DNA from: Budorcas taxicolor
Lineage: Eukaryota > Chordata > Mammalia > Artiodactyla > Bovidae
Direction: 5' to 3'
Assembly: GCF_023091745.1 (NCBI RefSeq)
Contig: NC_068925.1
Coordinates: forward strand, 4,030,001 to 4,094,000
Length of the DNA: 64,000 bases
Below the pieces are notes generated by a model. That model saw nothing but the letters and a program-made list of their open reading frames with translations, was not told where the DNA came from and did not search any database. The translations under genes and the position numbers were made by a program. Below, in pieces: positions 43,901 through 54,682 of this stretch (positions within the stretch are counted from its first letter, which is position 1; every line of letters begins with the position of its first letter).

Positions 43901-46684
43901 CAATCTCACATATAAACTGTCTCATTTTTAAGTGCTAGTGATGGGGGAAGAATGTGAGCTTTAAACTGAAGCTCTGTTCTTTTTGCTCTCAGGTAACAAC
44001 CTCATCTAAAATACATAAACCTGGCTAATGAGATGTTTTTGCTTTCTCAGGTGATTGAAATGGGAAAAAATGATGACCTTGAGGACCCTAAATCCATAGG
44101 TGATGATACTGATATAGAACTTACCTCTGAGGTATGAATTTCTAATAAGCTGTTTGACACTGCTCATGTCTTCAGAGGTTAATGTCCCAGCAGTTCACTT
44201 GTGTTGAAGAGTGCCCTTTCTCCCCATTTCTGTCTACTTTTCCTAGGTGGTAGGAGATGTTGGTTTCTTTATATCTTGTTAGATTTTTATTGGAAGTTGA
44301 GAAGAGAAGGGAATGAGTTGATCGAATGCTTTCCCTGCCTTGGGAAGAGATGACTTGAATGCTGCCCCTCTGTGTGCCTTTCTTCCTGCTTTCAAAGCTC
44401 TTTGGAAATCATGCAGTGGGTGCCTAGATTCAAAGGAGTCCTATACTGCTTTTCCTGCTAAACACCTCTCTCTAGTCCCAGAGAGACCTGTAAGCTATCT
44501 GAAAGTTTTTGTTAAGTATTATACTTTTGATGCTTTCTTAACTAGAAACAAATAGAAAATGGCTTAATTTCCATGTAGGTTTATATGAATGAAGGGTTGC
44601 TAAATGAAGTTTCATTAAGCTGTTAGGTAATGGGTTTGGGTGTGTCTTCAGTTGGCCACTCAGGTTTAGACTCAAATGAATGTCTTGCTCGTCTCTTTTC
44701 ATGCTAGCTCCCCATCGGCTCTTTAGTACTTTCTTCCACTAACTCACTGCGGGAAGAAAGATGGCGGAGTAAGGTTAAGGAGGGGATTTTACAGTTTGCT
44801 GCTTGGGGATATAAAAATCTTTGGTTGTCTCTAGTGTTTATCCTGTCCCCTAGCTCCCACCCCACCACTGCTGACCATTATGGTAATTCATTGCAAATTA
44901 TTTGTCTGTACATGGCTAAGTAATAGCGTCGGATATATTGGTCCATTAAGTGTTCTTGACCATAATGCGAATAGCAGAGGTAAGTGCTATCCTAATCAGA
45001 TTTTTGAGAGCCTTGGGGCCCAGGAAACCTGTTAAGCAAGTAGACTATATTTCATCAATTCAGAGCTGCCATAGAATGTAATAAACCCTATTACTCTGTG
45101 TACTACTAAAAGAAGAAAAGTGATGCAGATTAGACTCTGACACACCATCAGTGATGAATTCCAAATCTTTATGAAGTTCCTTGCGTATTTGTGTTGCATT
45201 GCAGATGAGATCTGAGGATCTTAAAACTGGCAAGAACGTTCTGAGGCTCTCTGGAGAAGCATCCCAGTTTAACAAATGGTCATATCCCTGCCTCTCAGTA
45301 TAGGCAGTTGCGTTGTGACTTCTAAACTTGAAGTGCTTGGCCTTTGTTCTGAAAGTAATCAAGTGAGCATGTATCAAATCATCGATGCTGTCAAAGCCAG
45401 GCAGTTGCCCACATTTAAACGCACTTGACTGGTTCCAGGTAGCTACCTTTGAATTGAGCAAGGCATTTAAAATGCATTGCACTCTGGTATCTCCTAATTT
45501 GAATGTGGAGAAGGGGGGAAAAAAATTACCTGGCATTCAAGGACAGGAGCATTCATTTTTCAGAGTGATTTAGGCATACAGTTACCTACCTATTCCTGAG
45601 AACAGTGAGAGAAGGAATAAATGTTGTGGTCGTCAGATATCAATTTTAGCTTCCTTTCTGACCAATTTCATAACATTTTTTTATCAGTAGTAAAGAATGA
45701 CATCTTGAGTATTACCTTTGCTTCCTCCTTTAGCCTCTTGCTGGGGAAAAGAGTAAGTTGTACAAAGAACGGCCTTTTTGTGAGAAGAAGGCAGTGGGTA
45801 AAAGCAAACACTGCAAATTGCACCCAGACTGAATAGAAAGCTAAAACAGCTTAACTTTCTTAAAGACAACTACGTCACATTTGGCTTAAAGTGGGAATTA
45901 TGTCACTATCGTTGTAAAGCTTCTCAAGATGTCCTTGCATGTAGCTGTAGACTTTGTTCAAGTTCTAGGCTAGAACTTCAGTGTCTGGTGTGAAATGCCT
46001 GGATTCTTACTATCCTAGTGTGAGATGATGAAAATTTGGCCTACTCTCCCTTTCTCTCAGTATCATGTTTTCCACTGAGTGAGTACTAACGGGCTACATT
46101 TGTCTTTGTAGGATGAGTGGCAGTGTACTGAGTGCAAGAAATTTAACTCTCCAAGCAAGAGGTACTGTTTTCGTTGCTGGGCCTTGAGGAAGGATTGGTA
46201 TTCAGATTGTTCTAAGTTAACCCATTCTCTCTCCACATCTGATATCACTGCCATACCTGAAAAGCAAGAAGGTGAAGGAATTGATGTCCCTGACTGCAGA
46301 AGAACTGTATCGGCTCCAGTTGTTAGACCGAAAGACACATACATAAAGGAAGAAAGCGCGAAACGTTTGGATCCTTGCAACTCGGTGGAGTTCTTGGATT
46401 TGGCTCATAGTTCTGAAAGCCAGGAGACGATATCAAGCATGGGAGAACAATCAGATAACCTTTTTGAACAGAGAAAAGATACAGAAAACATGGAGGATTG
46501 CCAGAATCTTTTGAAGCCATGTAGTCTGTGTGAGAAAAGACCACGAAACGGGAACATTATTCACGGGAGGACAGGCCATCTTGTCACTTGTTTTCATTGT
46601 GCCAGAAGACTAAAGAAGGCTGGGGCTTCTTGTCCTATTTGCAAGAAGGAGATTCAGTTGGTTATTAAGGTTTTTGTAGCATAG
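28872..46684 (+). CDS. MDM4: MDM4 (MDMX), p53 negative regulator: whole coding span, exons 2-11
   Basis: Ten coding exons join in frame to 491 codons ending TAG; human MDM4 is 490. MDM4 binds the p53 transactivation domain and represses it, and pairs with MDM2 through its RING to control p53 ubiquitination. Visible domains: p53-binding SWIB/MDM2 fold at about 26-109, with pocket residues M53, L56, G57, I60, M61, Y66, V92, L98 and Y99; WW element W200-W201 before the acidic stretch; RanBP2-type zinc finger with C306, C309, C320, C323; caspase site DVPD ending D362; 14-3-3/kinase serines S342, S368 and S404 (human S342, S367, S403); RING at about 438-479 with C438, C441, H452, H457, C461, C464, C475, C478. 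Coding runs 28872-28949, 30350-30424, 33620-33753, 34734-34789, 38369-38436, 39101-39200, 41385-41545, 43264-43413, 44051-44131 and 46112-46684. Every intron is GT-AG, with no frameshift or premature stop, so the gene looks intact. Confidence 0.98.
28950..30349 (+). other. MDM4: MDM4 intron 2
   Basis: Contains L1 fragments: sense text at about 29600-29800 ('gaaggacatttaggaggtgt') and antisense text at about 29850-30160 ('tgctatgaacagtggtgtac'). 28950-29600 shows no clear element. Confidence 0.6.
30350..30424 (+). CDS. MDM4: MDM4 exon 3
   Basis: 75 bp, phase 0 at both ends, residues 27-51. It begins VRPKLPLLKILQ, the first helix of the p53-binding fold. Acceptor AG is at 30348-30349 and donor GTAAGC at 30425. 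A CHR-type SINE starts only about six bases beyond the donor dinucleotide, which is unusually close. Confidence 0.97.
30431..30510 (+). repeat. CHR-type SINE head, sense, next to exon 3 donor
   Basis: 'gggacttccctagtggtcca' to 'gggctcaatccctggtcaga', the tRNA-like head only. It begins about six bases after the exon 3 GT. Confidence 0.85.
30721..30937 (+). repeat. Bov-tA SINE, sense
   Basis: Head 'gggctttccaggtggtacag', full tail and short (CA)n end. 30938-31372 is unique. Confidence 0.92.
31382..32348 (-). mobile_element. BovB LINE, 967 bp, antisense, long open frame
   Basis: Terminal (TTCAG)n head in antisense through reverse transcriptase. Minus-strand ORF 31542-32282 (246 codons) is unbroken and has NLRYADDTTLMAESEEEL with the YADD catalytic motif. 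Target duplication GAGAATGGT at 31373-31381 and 32349-32357. 5'-truncated; the youngest-looking BovB here. Lies in MDM4 intron 3. Confidence 0.95.
32751..32985 (+). repeat. Bov-tA SINE, sense
   Basis: Head 'gggcttttcaggtggagcag', tail ending in a CA-rich run. 32349-32750 and 32986-33619 show nothing recognised. Confidence 0.9.
33620..33753 (+). CDS. MDM4: MDM4 exon 4 (p53-binding pocket)
   Basis: 134 bp, residues 52-95 plus two bases of Ser96. It carries most of the p53-binding cleft: M53, L56, G57, I60, M61, Y66 and V92. Acceptor TAG is at 33617-33619 and donor GTAAAA at 33754. Confidence 0.97.
33754..34733 (+). other. MDM4: MDM4 intron 4
   Basis: An ancient unassigned repeat at about 33840-34290; otherwise unique. 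No ruminant-specific insertions. Confidence 0.6.
34734..34789 (+). CDS. MDM4: MDM4 exon 5
   Basis: 56 bp. It completes Ser96 and encodes PLYDMLRKNL onwards to residue 114 plus one base. L98 and Y99 close the p53 pocket. The acceptor CAG follows a strong pyrimidine tract and the donor is GTACGT at 34790. When exon 6 is skipped, this exon would join exon 7 out of frame. Confidence 0.97.
34790..38368 (+). other. MDM4: MDM4 intron 5, before the alternative exon 6
   Basis: 3.6 kb. Old diverged mammalian repeat text near 35000-35450, a MIR-like piece near 36460-36600, and an A/T-rich remainder. No BovB, Bov-tA or CHR SINE. Confidence 0.6.
38369..38436 (+). CDS. MDM4: MDM4 exon 6 (68 bp, alternatively skipped in other mammals)
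   Basis: 68 bp, residues 115-137 (DAAQTLAIAQEH onwards to LK). The length equals that of human exon 6, whose inclusion decides between full-length MDM4 and the unstable short form MDM4-S. Acceptor CAG is at 38366-38368 and donor GTAAAA at 38437. Because 68 is not a multiple of three, skipping shifts the frame and ends after 13 new codons in exon 7. Confidence 0.97.
38437..41384 (+). other. MDM4: MDM4 introns 6 and 7
   Basis: Intron 6 is 38437-39100 and intron 7 is 39201-41384. No recognised repeats or other genes; short ORFs only. Confidence 0.6.
39101..39200 (+). CDS. MDM4: MDM4 exon 7
   Basis: 100 bp, residues 138-170 plus one base of D171: a Ser/Lys/Arg-rich linker after the p53-binding domain (QSVEESSNSRKR onwards). 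The acceptor follows TTCCTTTCAG and the donor is GTAAGT at 39201. This is the least conserved coding part by eye. Confidence 0.96.
41385..41545 (+). CDS. MDM4: MDM4 exon 8 (WW element and acidic region)
   Basis: 161 bp, residues 171-224. It contains the LDLGFEEWDVAGLPWWFLGN motif around W200-W201, known in MDMX as an internal element that folds onto the p53-binding domain. Acceptor TAG is at 41382-41384 and donor GTAAAT at 41546. Confidence 0.97.
41799..41972 (+). repeat. CHR-type SINE, sense (intron 8)
   Basis: 'gggacttccctggtggtccg' to 'cctggcgcaaccaaataaat'. Confidence 0.88.
42012..42182 (-). repeat. CHR-type SINE, antisense (intron 8)
   Basis: 'gtctgtttggctgcgccgat' to 'ctctggaccaccagggaagt'. 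With the preceding sense copy it forms an inverted pair 40 bp apart. 42183-43120 has a MIR-like scrap near 42500 and no other element. Confidence 0.88.
43121..43234 (+). repeat. Bov-tA SINE tail just upstream of exon 9
   Basis: 'ctggcaccccactccagtac' to 'actgagcgacttcacttcac'. It ends 29 bases before exon 9. Confidence 0.88.
43264..43413 (+). CDS. MDM4: MDM4 exon 9 (acidic region)
   Basis: 150 bp, phase 0, residues 225-274, rich in D, E, S and T, with the DTTDDLWFLNES motif. Acceptor TAG is at 43261-43263 and donor GTATGT at 43414. A truncated Bov-tA SINE ends about 30 bp upstream, so the short T-rich tract before the acceptor is all that separates the insertion from the exon. Confidence 0.97.
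43414..46111 (+). other. MDM4: MDM4 introns 9 and 10
   Basis: Intron 9 is 43414-44050, intron 10 is 44132-46111. No recognised repeats. A 158-codon minus-strand ORF at 45060-45536 is of unknown meaning (see findings). Confidence 0.6.
44051..44131 (+). CDS. MDM4: MDM4 exon 10
   Basis: 81 bp, phase 0, residues 275-301: an acidic linker (VIEMGKNDDLEDP onwards to SE) just before the zinc finger. Acceptor CAG is at 44048-44050 and donor GTATGA at 44132. Confidence 0.96.
46112..46684 (+). CDS. MDM4: MDM4 exon 11 (zinc finger, RING, stop codon)
   Basis: 573 bp including TAG at 46682-46684; residues 302-491. It opens with the RanBP2-type finger (W304, C306, C309, C320, C323), then a Ser-rich linker with S342, DVPD (359-362), the RRTVSAP 14-3-3 motif at S368 and the SQ site S404. 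The RING begins at C438 and ends C475-P-I-C478, followed by IQLVIKVFVA, the C-terminal tail needed for pairing with MDM2. One extra residue relative to my recollection of human MDM4 lies near 353-357. Confidence 0.98.
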   Translation, partial: DEWQCTECKKFNSPSKRYCFRCWALRKDWYSDCSKLTHSLSTSDITAIPEKQEGEGIDVPDCRRTVSAPVVRPKDTYIKEESAKRLDPCNSVEFLDLAHSSESQETISSMGEQSDNLFEQRKDTENMEDCQNLLKPCSLCEKRPRNGNIIHGRTGHLVTCFHCARRLKKAGASCPICKKEIQLVIKVFVA

Positions 46685-47627
46685 CTGAATCAGTGAACTA
46701 CAGACAGATATTAACAGAGCTGGTCATGTGTCCAAATATCAGTATTGAGCATCTCTACGCAGGGTGCCCATTTCATTTATTCATGTGAACTTTTATGTTC
46801 TAGGACATTTTTACCTCTAAACTTATAGTATCTGAGAATAAGTTCTTTAGAACTAAATTATCAATTTGGAGACTATTAACATTAAAAGAGAAGTTAATCA
46901 TTCTGTCTTCAAAGATGAGGGCCTGGGAGGGAGCAGTAACAGATAGAAATACATTCATTTTTATTTAATTTCTTACTGTTATTTTCTGGTAGGGAATGTT
47001 CTGGGGCATCAAAATCCAAGGTGGCTATTAGAAAGATACTAAAGCTATCAATGAAAAAGCATAAGTAATTAATGTATAAAGTAGATTACTTTATGTTGTG
47101 TGGTTGAGAGAAACAATTATTTTTGTAAAGGGCCTAGAACAGTGATACCCAACATTTTTGCTAACATACCTCAAAAAACAATTTTGAAAAAGTACATATG
47201 ACTTTTTGCACCTTTTAAAAATTGAGGTGTAGTTAGCAAACAATAAAGTGTTCCCTTCTGCTGAGTTCTAGACATCTCAGTAGCCACCTGAAGCAGGCAG
47301 TAGCACATCTCTGTCTCACGGAGTGTTCTCTCGGATCCTTTTCCAGGCAGCTCCTCCATCATTTCACGACTCTCACCCTTGATTAGTTTTCCTTTTGCAC
47401 CTGTTTAATTTGACTTCTAAAGTTTTAAAATAAATTTAAGTACTTAAAGAGGATGTATCCAATATATTGCAGCTGTGCTTTAAATATATTTTTGCCAAAA
47501 CCTTGGAGCTGTAGATTTGGCTGGTTGAATTTATAGAAAAAGTCCTGTCATATAAACTGGCAAAGCCTATTCACATCATAAAACTAAGCAGCCAAAGCAG
47601 ACTTCATTTTCAGTTGAAACGTTTGAC

Positions 47628-47743
47628 TTTATTTATTTTTTGGCCGCACTGTACGCCATATGGGATCCCTGACCAGCATGGAGACCCGTGCCCCCTGCAT
47701 CAGGAGCATGGAGTCTTGCCGCTGAACCGCCAGGGAAGGCCCT
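47628..47743 (-). repeat. CHR-type SINE fragment, antisense, in the 3' UTR
   Basis: 'ttattttttggccgcactgt' to 'ctgaaccgccagggaaggcc'. Confidence 0.8.
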
Positions 47744-49121
47744 GTTTGGCCTCATTTTTAGTTCAGGTGCGTGTGTTGCATGCACCTGTGGCACAGCCTT
47801 CTCAGTTGCAGTTCTAAGACAGGCGCAGAGATTGTGACCAAAGCACTCTCTGCCGTACTCTGCCCTCTTTGTCTCCTGGGAGCCTGCTAGCGGTTTCTGT
47901 CTTTTTATTTGATGCCTCTAGCGGTTTTTTTTAATGTTCTGAGGTAATGCCCCATGAGATTCTAGACGGGTGAGAAGCAGCCTTTCTTCTGAGAATAGAG
48001 ATTATAGCCATTGGGAAAAGGAAAGTATTTAAAGATCACTCTGAAGAGGTTTTATCTGAGCACATAAATATTAGGATGATACATATGGAAATTGAAGATC
48101 TTTAAGTTGCTTTCCTTATAGATATTCCTATCTAGTTTCCCTATTGGAAAAAATTTTGGTGTATGCTTAGGGGTATGCATATTTTGAAGATCAAGGCCCT
48201 AAAATTATTTAAGTTAAGGATCTTAAGAATCAACTTGGGTTGCTTGTTATAAGCCCAACTCAACTCCCTGCCCCAAACACACACACACACGCACGCATTC
48301 ACAGGTGCTGGTGCACACACAGGTACAGACAGTAGAACACAATCCCTTTATTTAGCATTGTGTTTAGAGAAATTTTTTTAAACCTGTAGAAATTAACTAG
48401 CACGCACTCACATACTCAACCTCTTATTTTGCACATGAGGCGGAAGGGATAAAGGACTGCTGGAAGCCACAGCTAGTGATAGAGCTCTTTCTGGAATCTA
48501 GGTCTCGGACAGTAGATCTCTAAACCGTGCTTTCTTCCTTCTCATTATCTGTTAGCTGTTTAAACGGTGGTGTTTATTAAATTTGGAATAACCGATGGCC
48601 TTAAAATACTGAAGAATATGAGCTGCAGCCAAAATAGGACTTCAGAGAGAGTAGAGACTTAACCGTTTGTCCTCAAAGAGAAAAGGCAGTACGTGTCCGC
48701 TTCTCGTACACAATCCGGTAAATCACTCCTCCCACCGGAAAGACAGGTACAGGCCGCAGAGGAACCTGAACTGTCTGTCCAGTGTTTGTCCTCCTTGGGG
48801 GATGGAGCTTAGGTTTCTGGCTGTCTCCAGGCGTTAGGGACAAAGGTTTTTTCCCCTCAGTAAATAGAATCAGTCCCTCAAGTTCAGTGTTTGGTTAGAC
48901 TATGGTAAGTGCTCTAAAAATTTAGGAAGTTAGGTAACTTTATACCCCATTTCCCCCGCCCGGCCCATACTGTTCTTCATGATAGTTTGATAGCTATTGA
49001 TTTTGTTTTAATTTTGCCAGGTTATTGCTTTTGCAAGTAAAATGAGGAATAGGGAAAGCTGGGATCTGCACTCGTACCCTATGGTCCCTCTTATATAAAG
49101 TTGAGTTTTTGAAGAAAGCTT

Positions 49122-49127
49122 AATAAA
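49122..49127 (+). promoter_or_regulatory. MDM4: Candidate MDM4 poly(A) signal AATAAA (proximal)
   Basis: AATAAA followed within about 20 bases by a T-rich stretch (49138-49150), the arrangement of a usable cleavage signal about 2.4 kb after the stop. A second AATAAA lies at 49314-49319 and a third at 55798-55803. Which is used cannot be told here. Confidence 0.3.
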
Positions 49128-49584
49128 AAGTCTAAAATTTTTATTTTTGTATATAGATATTTGCTGCTAATTTGGTGAATCCTTGCCTAGCCCAGAATCG
49201 TCTTAGGCTACTTTTTTTTCCCCCTTGGATCACCTGGGTTTTTACTGTCCCCATTAGCTGTAAGTACTTTGCTTAGAAGATTTTAAACTGCACATTTGAG
49301 CTGAAAATATTTCAATAAATACTCTTAGGTTTACTGAACCCCTATCAAGAGTCTTGAACGACTGAAATGTTACAAAGAATTGTATCTGCAGAAGGAGGTG
49401 ATATTTCTTTGGTAGCTTATCTGAAATCCAAGATGCTGCTTCTGCAGTTTGTTTTCCATCATCCAGGATCTTTGTTTTATTTTTAAAATATTTTATATCG
49501 GAGTGTAGCCAGTTAACAATGTTATGATAGTTTCAAGTGCACAGCAAAGTGACTTAACCATACATATACATGTATCCGTAAGAA

Positions 49585-49764
49585 TTGGCCTGTGATGTGG
49601 GAGACGTAGGTTTGATCCCTGGGAAGATCCCCTGGAGAAGGAAATGGCAACCCACACCAGTATGCTTGCTTGGAGAAGAATCCCATGGACAGAGGAGCCT
49701 GGCGGGTTCTAGTCCTGGAGTCTCAAAGGAGTCAGACACAACTGAGCGACTGACGCTTTTCACT
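49585..49764 (+). repeat. Bov-tA SINE, sense, nested in L1
   Basis: 'gacgtaggtttgatccctgg' to 'acacaactgagcgactgacg'. Confidence 0.85.
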
Positions 49765-51551
49765 TCATTCTACCCTGAGCTTCCCTTGCATCCAGGCTGC
49801 GGTGTGACCTTGAACAGAGCTCCTTGTGCTGTGCAGTGGGTCCTTTTTGTTATCCGTTTTAAACATAGCAGTGTGTACATGTCAGTCTCAGAGTCTCTCA
49901 TCATCCCTTCCCCCCACTTTTCCCTACTGGTAACTAAGTTCTCTAAGTCTGTGAACTTGCTTCTGATTTGTAATTAAGTTTATTTGTATAATTTCTCTTC
50001 TGATTCTGCATGTAAGGAATGTCATATGATATTTCTGCCGTGTCATACAATATCTCTGGGTCCGTCCGTGTTGCCGCAGGTGGCGTTCCTTGCTGCTTTT
50101 TAGTGGCTGAATAGTATTTCATTGTGCATATGGACCACACCTTCCTTACCCACTCGGCTGTTGACGGGCACTTAGGTTGCTTCCATTTTGGGGGCTATGG
50201 AAACAGCACTGCAATGAACTCAGGGGGGCATGTCCTTTCCGACCTGTTTTTCTCCACATAGATTCCCAGGAGTGGGATTGCAGGGTCATATGGTAGCTCT
50301 ATTTTTAGTTTTTTTTAAGGAACCTCCATACTGTTCTTTGTAGTGGCTGTACCATTTTACATTCTCACAGCAGCATAGGAGGGTTCCCTTCTCTCCACAC
50401 CCTGTCCAGTATTTACTGTTTGTGGACTTTTGATAATGGCCATTTTGGCTGATGTGAGGTGGTGACCTCATTGTAGTTTTGGTTTGCGTCTCTCTAATAG
50501 CAGTGTTGGACACCTTTTCGTGTGCCTCTAAGCCGTCTATGTCTCCTTCTGAGAAATGTTTGTTTAGGTCTTCTGCCCATTTGTGTTTGTCTTTTAATTA
50601 AATTTTTTTATTTTAAGGTAATTGTAGATTCACGTGTAGCTGTAGGAAACAGTACAGAGAGATGCCTTGTAATCTGTAATAATTTCCCCCAATAATAACA
50701 TCTTGAAAAGCTGTAGTATAACATCACAACCAGGATGTTGACGTTGATGTGGTCAGGATAAAAAGCATTTCCATCACTGCTGGAATCCTTCTATAATCCT
50801 TTATAGACCTGTTATGTTCCTTATAACCCTATCCCCTCTTTAGCCCTAGAAATTACTAATTTGTTTTCCATTTCTGTGATGTTGTGACTTCAGAAATGCT
50901 CATGCATGGAACCATATGGTATGCAACCTTTAGGGATTGGATTTTTTTTTTTTTTTTTCAGCATAATTGCCTGGAAATACATCTGAGTTGTATATGTGAA
51001 TAATATGTTCTTTTAACTGCTGAGCAGCATTTTAGGATATAGCTATGCTATAGTCTGCTTAATCATCCACTCTTCGAATGACACCTAGATTCTTTCTAGT
51101 TTTTGCCATTATAAAAAAAGCTGCTATAAGCATTTGTGTACATATTTTTGGACAAACTAAAGTTTTAATTTCTCTGGGATAAATGCTTAGTAATACAATT
51201 GATAAGAAGGTATGGTAAATGAATTTTAGCTTTTAAGAACTGCCAAATGCTTTTTCCTTAATGGCTATGCCATTTCACTTTCTCACCAGCAATTTAAGAG
51301 TGATCCAGTTCTCTGCATGATCACTAGAATTTGGTGCTTTCACTCTCTATTATATAATATTTAATTTTAGTCATTCTGATAGATATGTGATGATATCCCG
51401 TTGCGGTTTTAATTAAAATTTTCCTAACAACCTTTTAATTGAACCTGAGACAGGTGAACCTGAACCATTTGTATGCCATACGCATCCTCTTTGGTAAAGT
51501 GTTTATGTCTTTTGCCCATTTTCTAATTGCCTTCTTACTGTTGAGTTTGGG

Positions 51552-51830
51552 GTTCAGTTGCTCAGTTGTGTCTGACTCTGCAACCCCATGGACTGCAGCA
51601 CGCCAGGCCTCCCTGTCCATCACCAACTCCCAGAGTTTACTCAAACTCATGTTCATTGAGTTGGTGATGCCATCCAACCATCTCATCCTGTCGTCCCCTT
51701 TTCCTCCCGCCCTCAATCTTTCCCAGCATCAGGGTCTTTTCAGATGAGTCAGCTCTTCACATCAGGTGGCCAAATTATTGGAGTTTCAGCTTCAAAGTCA
51801 GTCCTTCCAGTGAATATTCAGGATGGACTG
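51552..51830 (-). mobile_element. BovB LINE 3' fragment, antisense, nested in L1
   Basis: 'gttcagttgctcagttgtgt' to 'gtgaatattcaggatggact', about 280 bp. Confidence 0.9.
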
Positions 51831-53079
51831 GGAGTTCTTTTTATGCTCTAGGTATCAGTCCTTTGCTGTATATGGGGTTTGTAAATATTTTCTCCCACTC
51901 TGTAGTTGGTCTCTTTATCCCTTTCAGAGGATCTTTCTCATAAATAGTCTGTAGTTTTGATAAAGTTCAGTTTATCAATTTTTCTGTATATATTTTGTGC
52001 TTTTCTGTCAAGTCTAAAAATTCTTTGTTTTAGCCCCAAATCTGGAATAATTTGTCCTTGTTTTCTGTAACAGTTTTGTGGTCTGATATTTTAAATTTAA
52101 ATCTGCGATTCGTCTTGCTTCAATTTTGTGTAAGTTGTGGTAATTAGATGAAGATTTTTCTTTTCTTTCTTTTTTTTTTTTTTTGTCTATGATGCCCTAT
52201 TGTCCCAGCAGCATTTGTTCAAAGACTATTCTTCATTTATTTATTTATTTTTAAAACCTTTTTATTTTATATTGGAGTGTGGTCAGTTAACAATATTGTG
52301 AAGTCAGGGAGTACTTTGGCTATTCAGGATCTTGTCTCTGTACAGATTTTAAGATTTTTTTGTTCTGGTTCTGTGAAGAATGCCGTTGATGATTTGATAG
52401 GGTTTACATTGACTCTGTAGATTGCCTTAGGTAGTATAGTCATTTTGATACTGTTGATTCTTCCAGTCCACAAAGTGTGTTTCATTTTCCCATTTGTTAG
52501 TGTCTGTGACTTCTTTCATCAGCATCTCACCGTTTTCAGAGTACAGGTCTTTTGTCTCCTTAAGTAGGTTTATGCCTAAGATATCTTATTCATTTTGATG
52601 CAATGGTAAGTGAAATTGTTTCTGGAATCTCTTTCTGATCTTTTGTTGTATAGAAATGCAAGGTTTATGTGCATTAATCCGTGACCTGCAGCTTTACGAG
52701 CTTCGTGGATGAGTGCTAGTGGTCTTCGGGCCGTGTCTTGAGGATTTTCTGTGTGTCGCATTGTGCCACCTGCGAGCAGTGACAGTTCAACTTCTTTTCC
52801 AGTCTGGATTCCTTTTATTTCCTTTTCTTCTCTGATTTCTGTAGCTAGGACTTCTAAAACTGTTGAATAAAAGCGGCGAGAGTGGATACCCTTGTCTTGT
52901 TCCCGGCCTTAGAAGAAATGTTTTCAGCTTTTTTCCGTTGAATATAACAGCTGTAGGTTTGTCGAATATGGCATTTATTATGTTGAGGTATGTTCCCTCA
53001 GTATACACTTTGTGGAGAGTTTTTATCATAAACGAGTACTGAATTTTGTCAGAACCCTTTTCTGCATCTGTTGGTCATT

Positions 53080-53290
53080 GGGCTTCCCTGGTGGCTCAGA
53101 TGGTAGAGAATCTGCCTGCTGCAATACAGGAGACCCAGGTGCCGTCTCTGGGTCGGGATGATCCCTTGGAGAAAGGAATGACAACCCACTCCAGTATTCT
53201 TGTCTAGAAAATCCCATGGACAGAGCCTAGAGGGCTACAGTCCATGGGGTCTCAAAGAGTCAGACATGACTGAGCAACTTCCACTTTATT
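53080..53290 (+). repeat. Bov-tA SINE, sense, nested in L1
   Basis: 'gggcttccctggtggctcag' to 'catgactgagcaacttccac'. Confidence 0.92.
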
Positions 53291-54682
53291 GGGCATATGG
53301 CTTTTATTCTTCAGTTTTTTTTAATGTGGTGTACACACTGACTTATGAACATTAAACAATCGTTGCATAACTGCTTAGTAAATCCCACTTGATCACAGTG
53401 TATAACCCTTTTAATGTATTGTTGAATACGGATTTCGTGTATTTTGTTGAAGATTTTTGCGTCTGTGTTCATCAGTGGTATTGGCTTGTAATTTTCTTTT
53501 TGTGGTATCTTTGTCTTCTTTTGATGTCAAGGTGATGGTGGCCTCGTAGAATGAGTTTGGGGGTTTCCTTCCCGTCCAATTTCTTGAAAGGGTTCCCGGA
53601 AGGATAGACATTAACTCATCTCTAAATGTTTAATAGATTTTGCCTGTGAAGTCATCGGGTCCTGGACTTCTGTTTGTTGGGAATTTTTAATCACAGTTTT
53701 CAATTTCAGTGCTTGTGATTGGTCTGTTCATGTTTTCTACTTCCTGGTTCAGTCTTGGAATGCTGGACCTTTCTAAGACTGTGTCCATTTCTTCCATGTC
53801 GTGCGTTTTATTGGCGTACAGTTGCTTGTATTAGTCTCTTATGATCCTTTGTGCTTCTGTGATGTCAGTTGCAGCTTCCCCTTTTTAATTTCTAGTTTTA
53901 TTGATTTGAGTCCTCTCCCTTTTTTTTCTTTGATGAGTCTGGCTAAAGGTTTATCAATTTTGTTTACCTTTTCAAAGAACCGGCTTTTAGTTTCATTGAT
54001 CTTTGCTGTTGTTTTCTTTGTCTCTATTCCATTTATTTTCTCTCTAATCATTGTGATTTCTTTCTTTCTACTATCTTTGAGGATTTTTTTTTTCTTTTTT
54101 TTTTTAGCTTTGAGTTTTGCTTGTTCTTTCTCTAGTTGCTTTGGGTATCAGGTTAGGTTGCTTCTTTGAGATTTTTTTCTTGTTTCCTAAGGTGAGACTT
54201 CCATAGACTTTCCTCTTAGAACTGCTTTTGCTGTATTTCATAGATTTTGGATTGTTGTGCTTTCATTTTCGTCTGTCTCTAGATATTTATTTTGTCTTTG
54301 ACCTTTTTTCAGTGATCCATTAGTGGTTTACTAGCATGTTGTTTAGCCTCCACATGTTTGTTTTTTATAGTTTTTTTTCCTGTAATTTATTTCCAGTCTC
54401 ATAGCCTGATGGTAAAAGAAGCTTGATATTCTTTCAGTTTTCTTGAATTTGCTGAGGCTCGCCCTGTGGCCCAGCTTGTGGTCAGTCCTAGAGAGTGTTC
54501 CGTGTGCACCTGAGAAGGGTGTGCATTCTGCTGGTTTTGGATGCAGAGCTCTATAAATGTCAGTTAAGCCCATCTGGTCTAATGTGTCAGGTAAGGCTTT
54601 GTTTCCTTGCTGATTTTCTGTGGGGTGTTAAAAGCCCACCACTGTTGTGTGTTCCCGTCAGTTCCTCCCTTTATGGCTCTGG

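Larger units (their letters stand above)
46685..49327 (+). other. MDM4: MDM4 3' UTR, proximal part
   Basis: The sequence downstream of the stop has no further ORF of note. It holds an L1-like fragment near 47195-47300 and a CHR-type SINE, a CA-rich run near 48279-48297 and a MIR-like segment near 48430-48540. Human MDM4 has a 3' UTR of many kilobases, so most of this is probably transcribed; the true 3' end is not visible from sequence alone. Confidence 0.6.
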
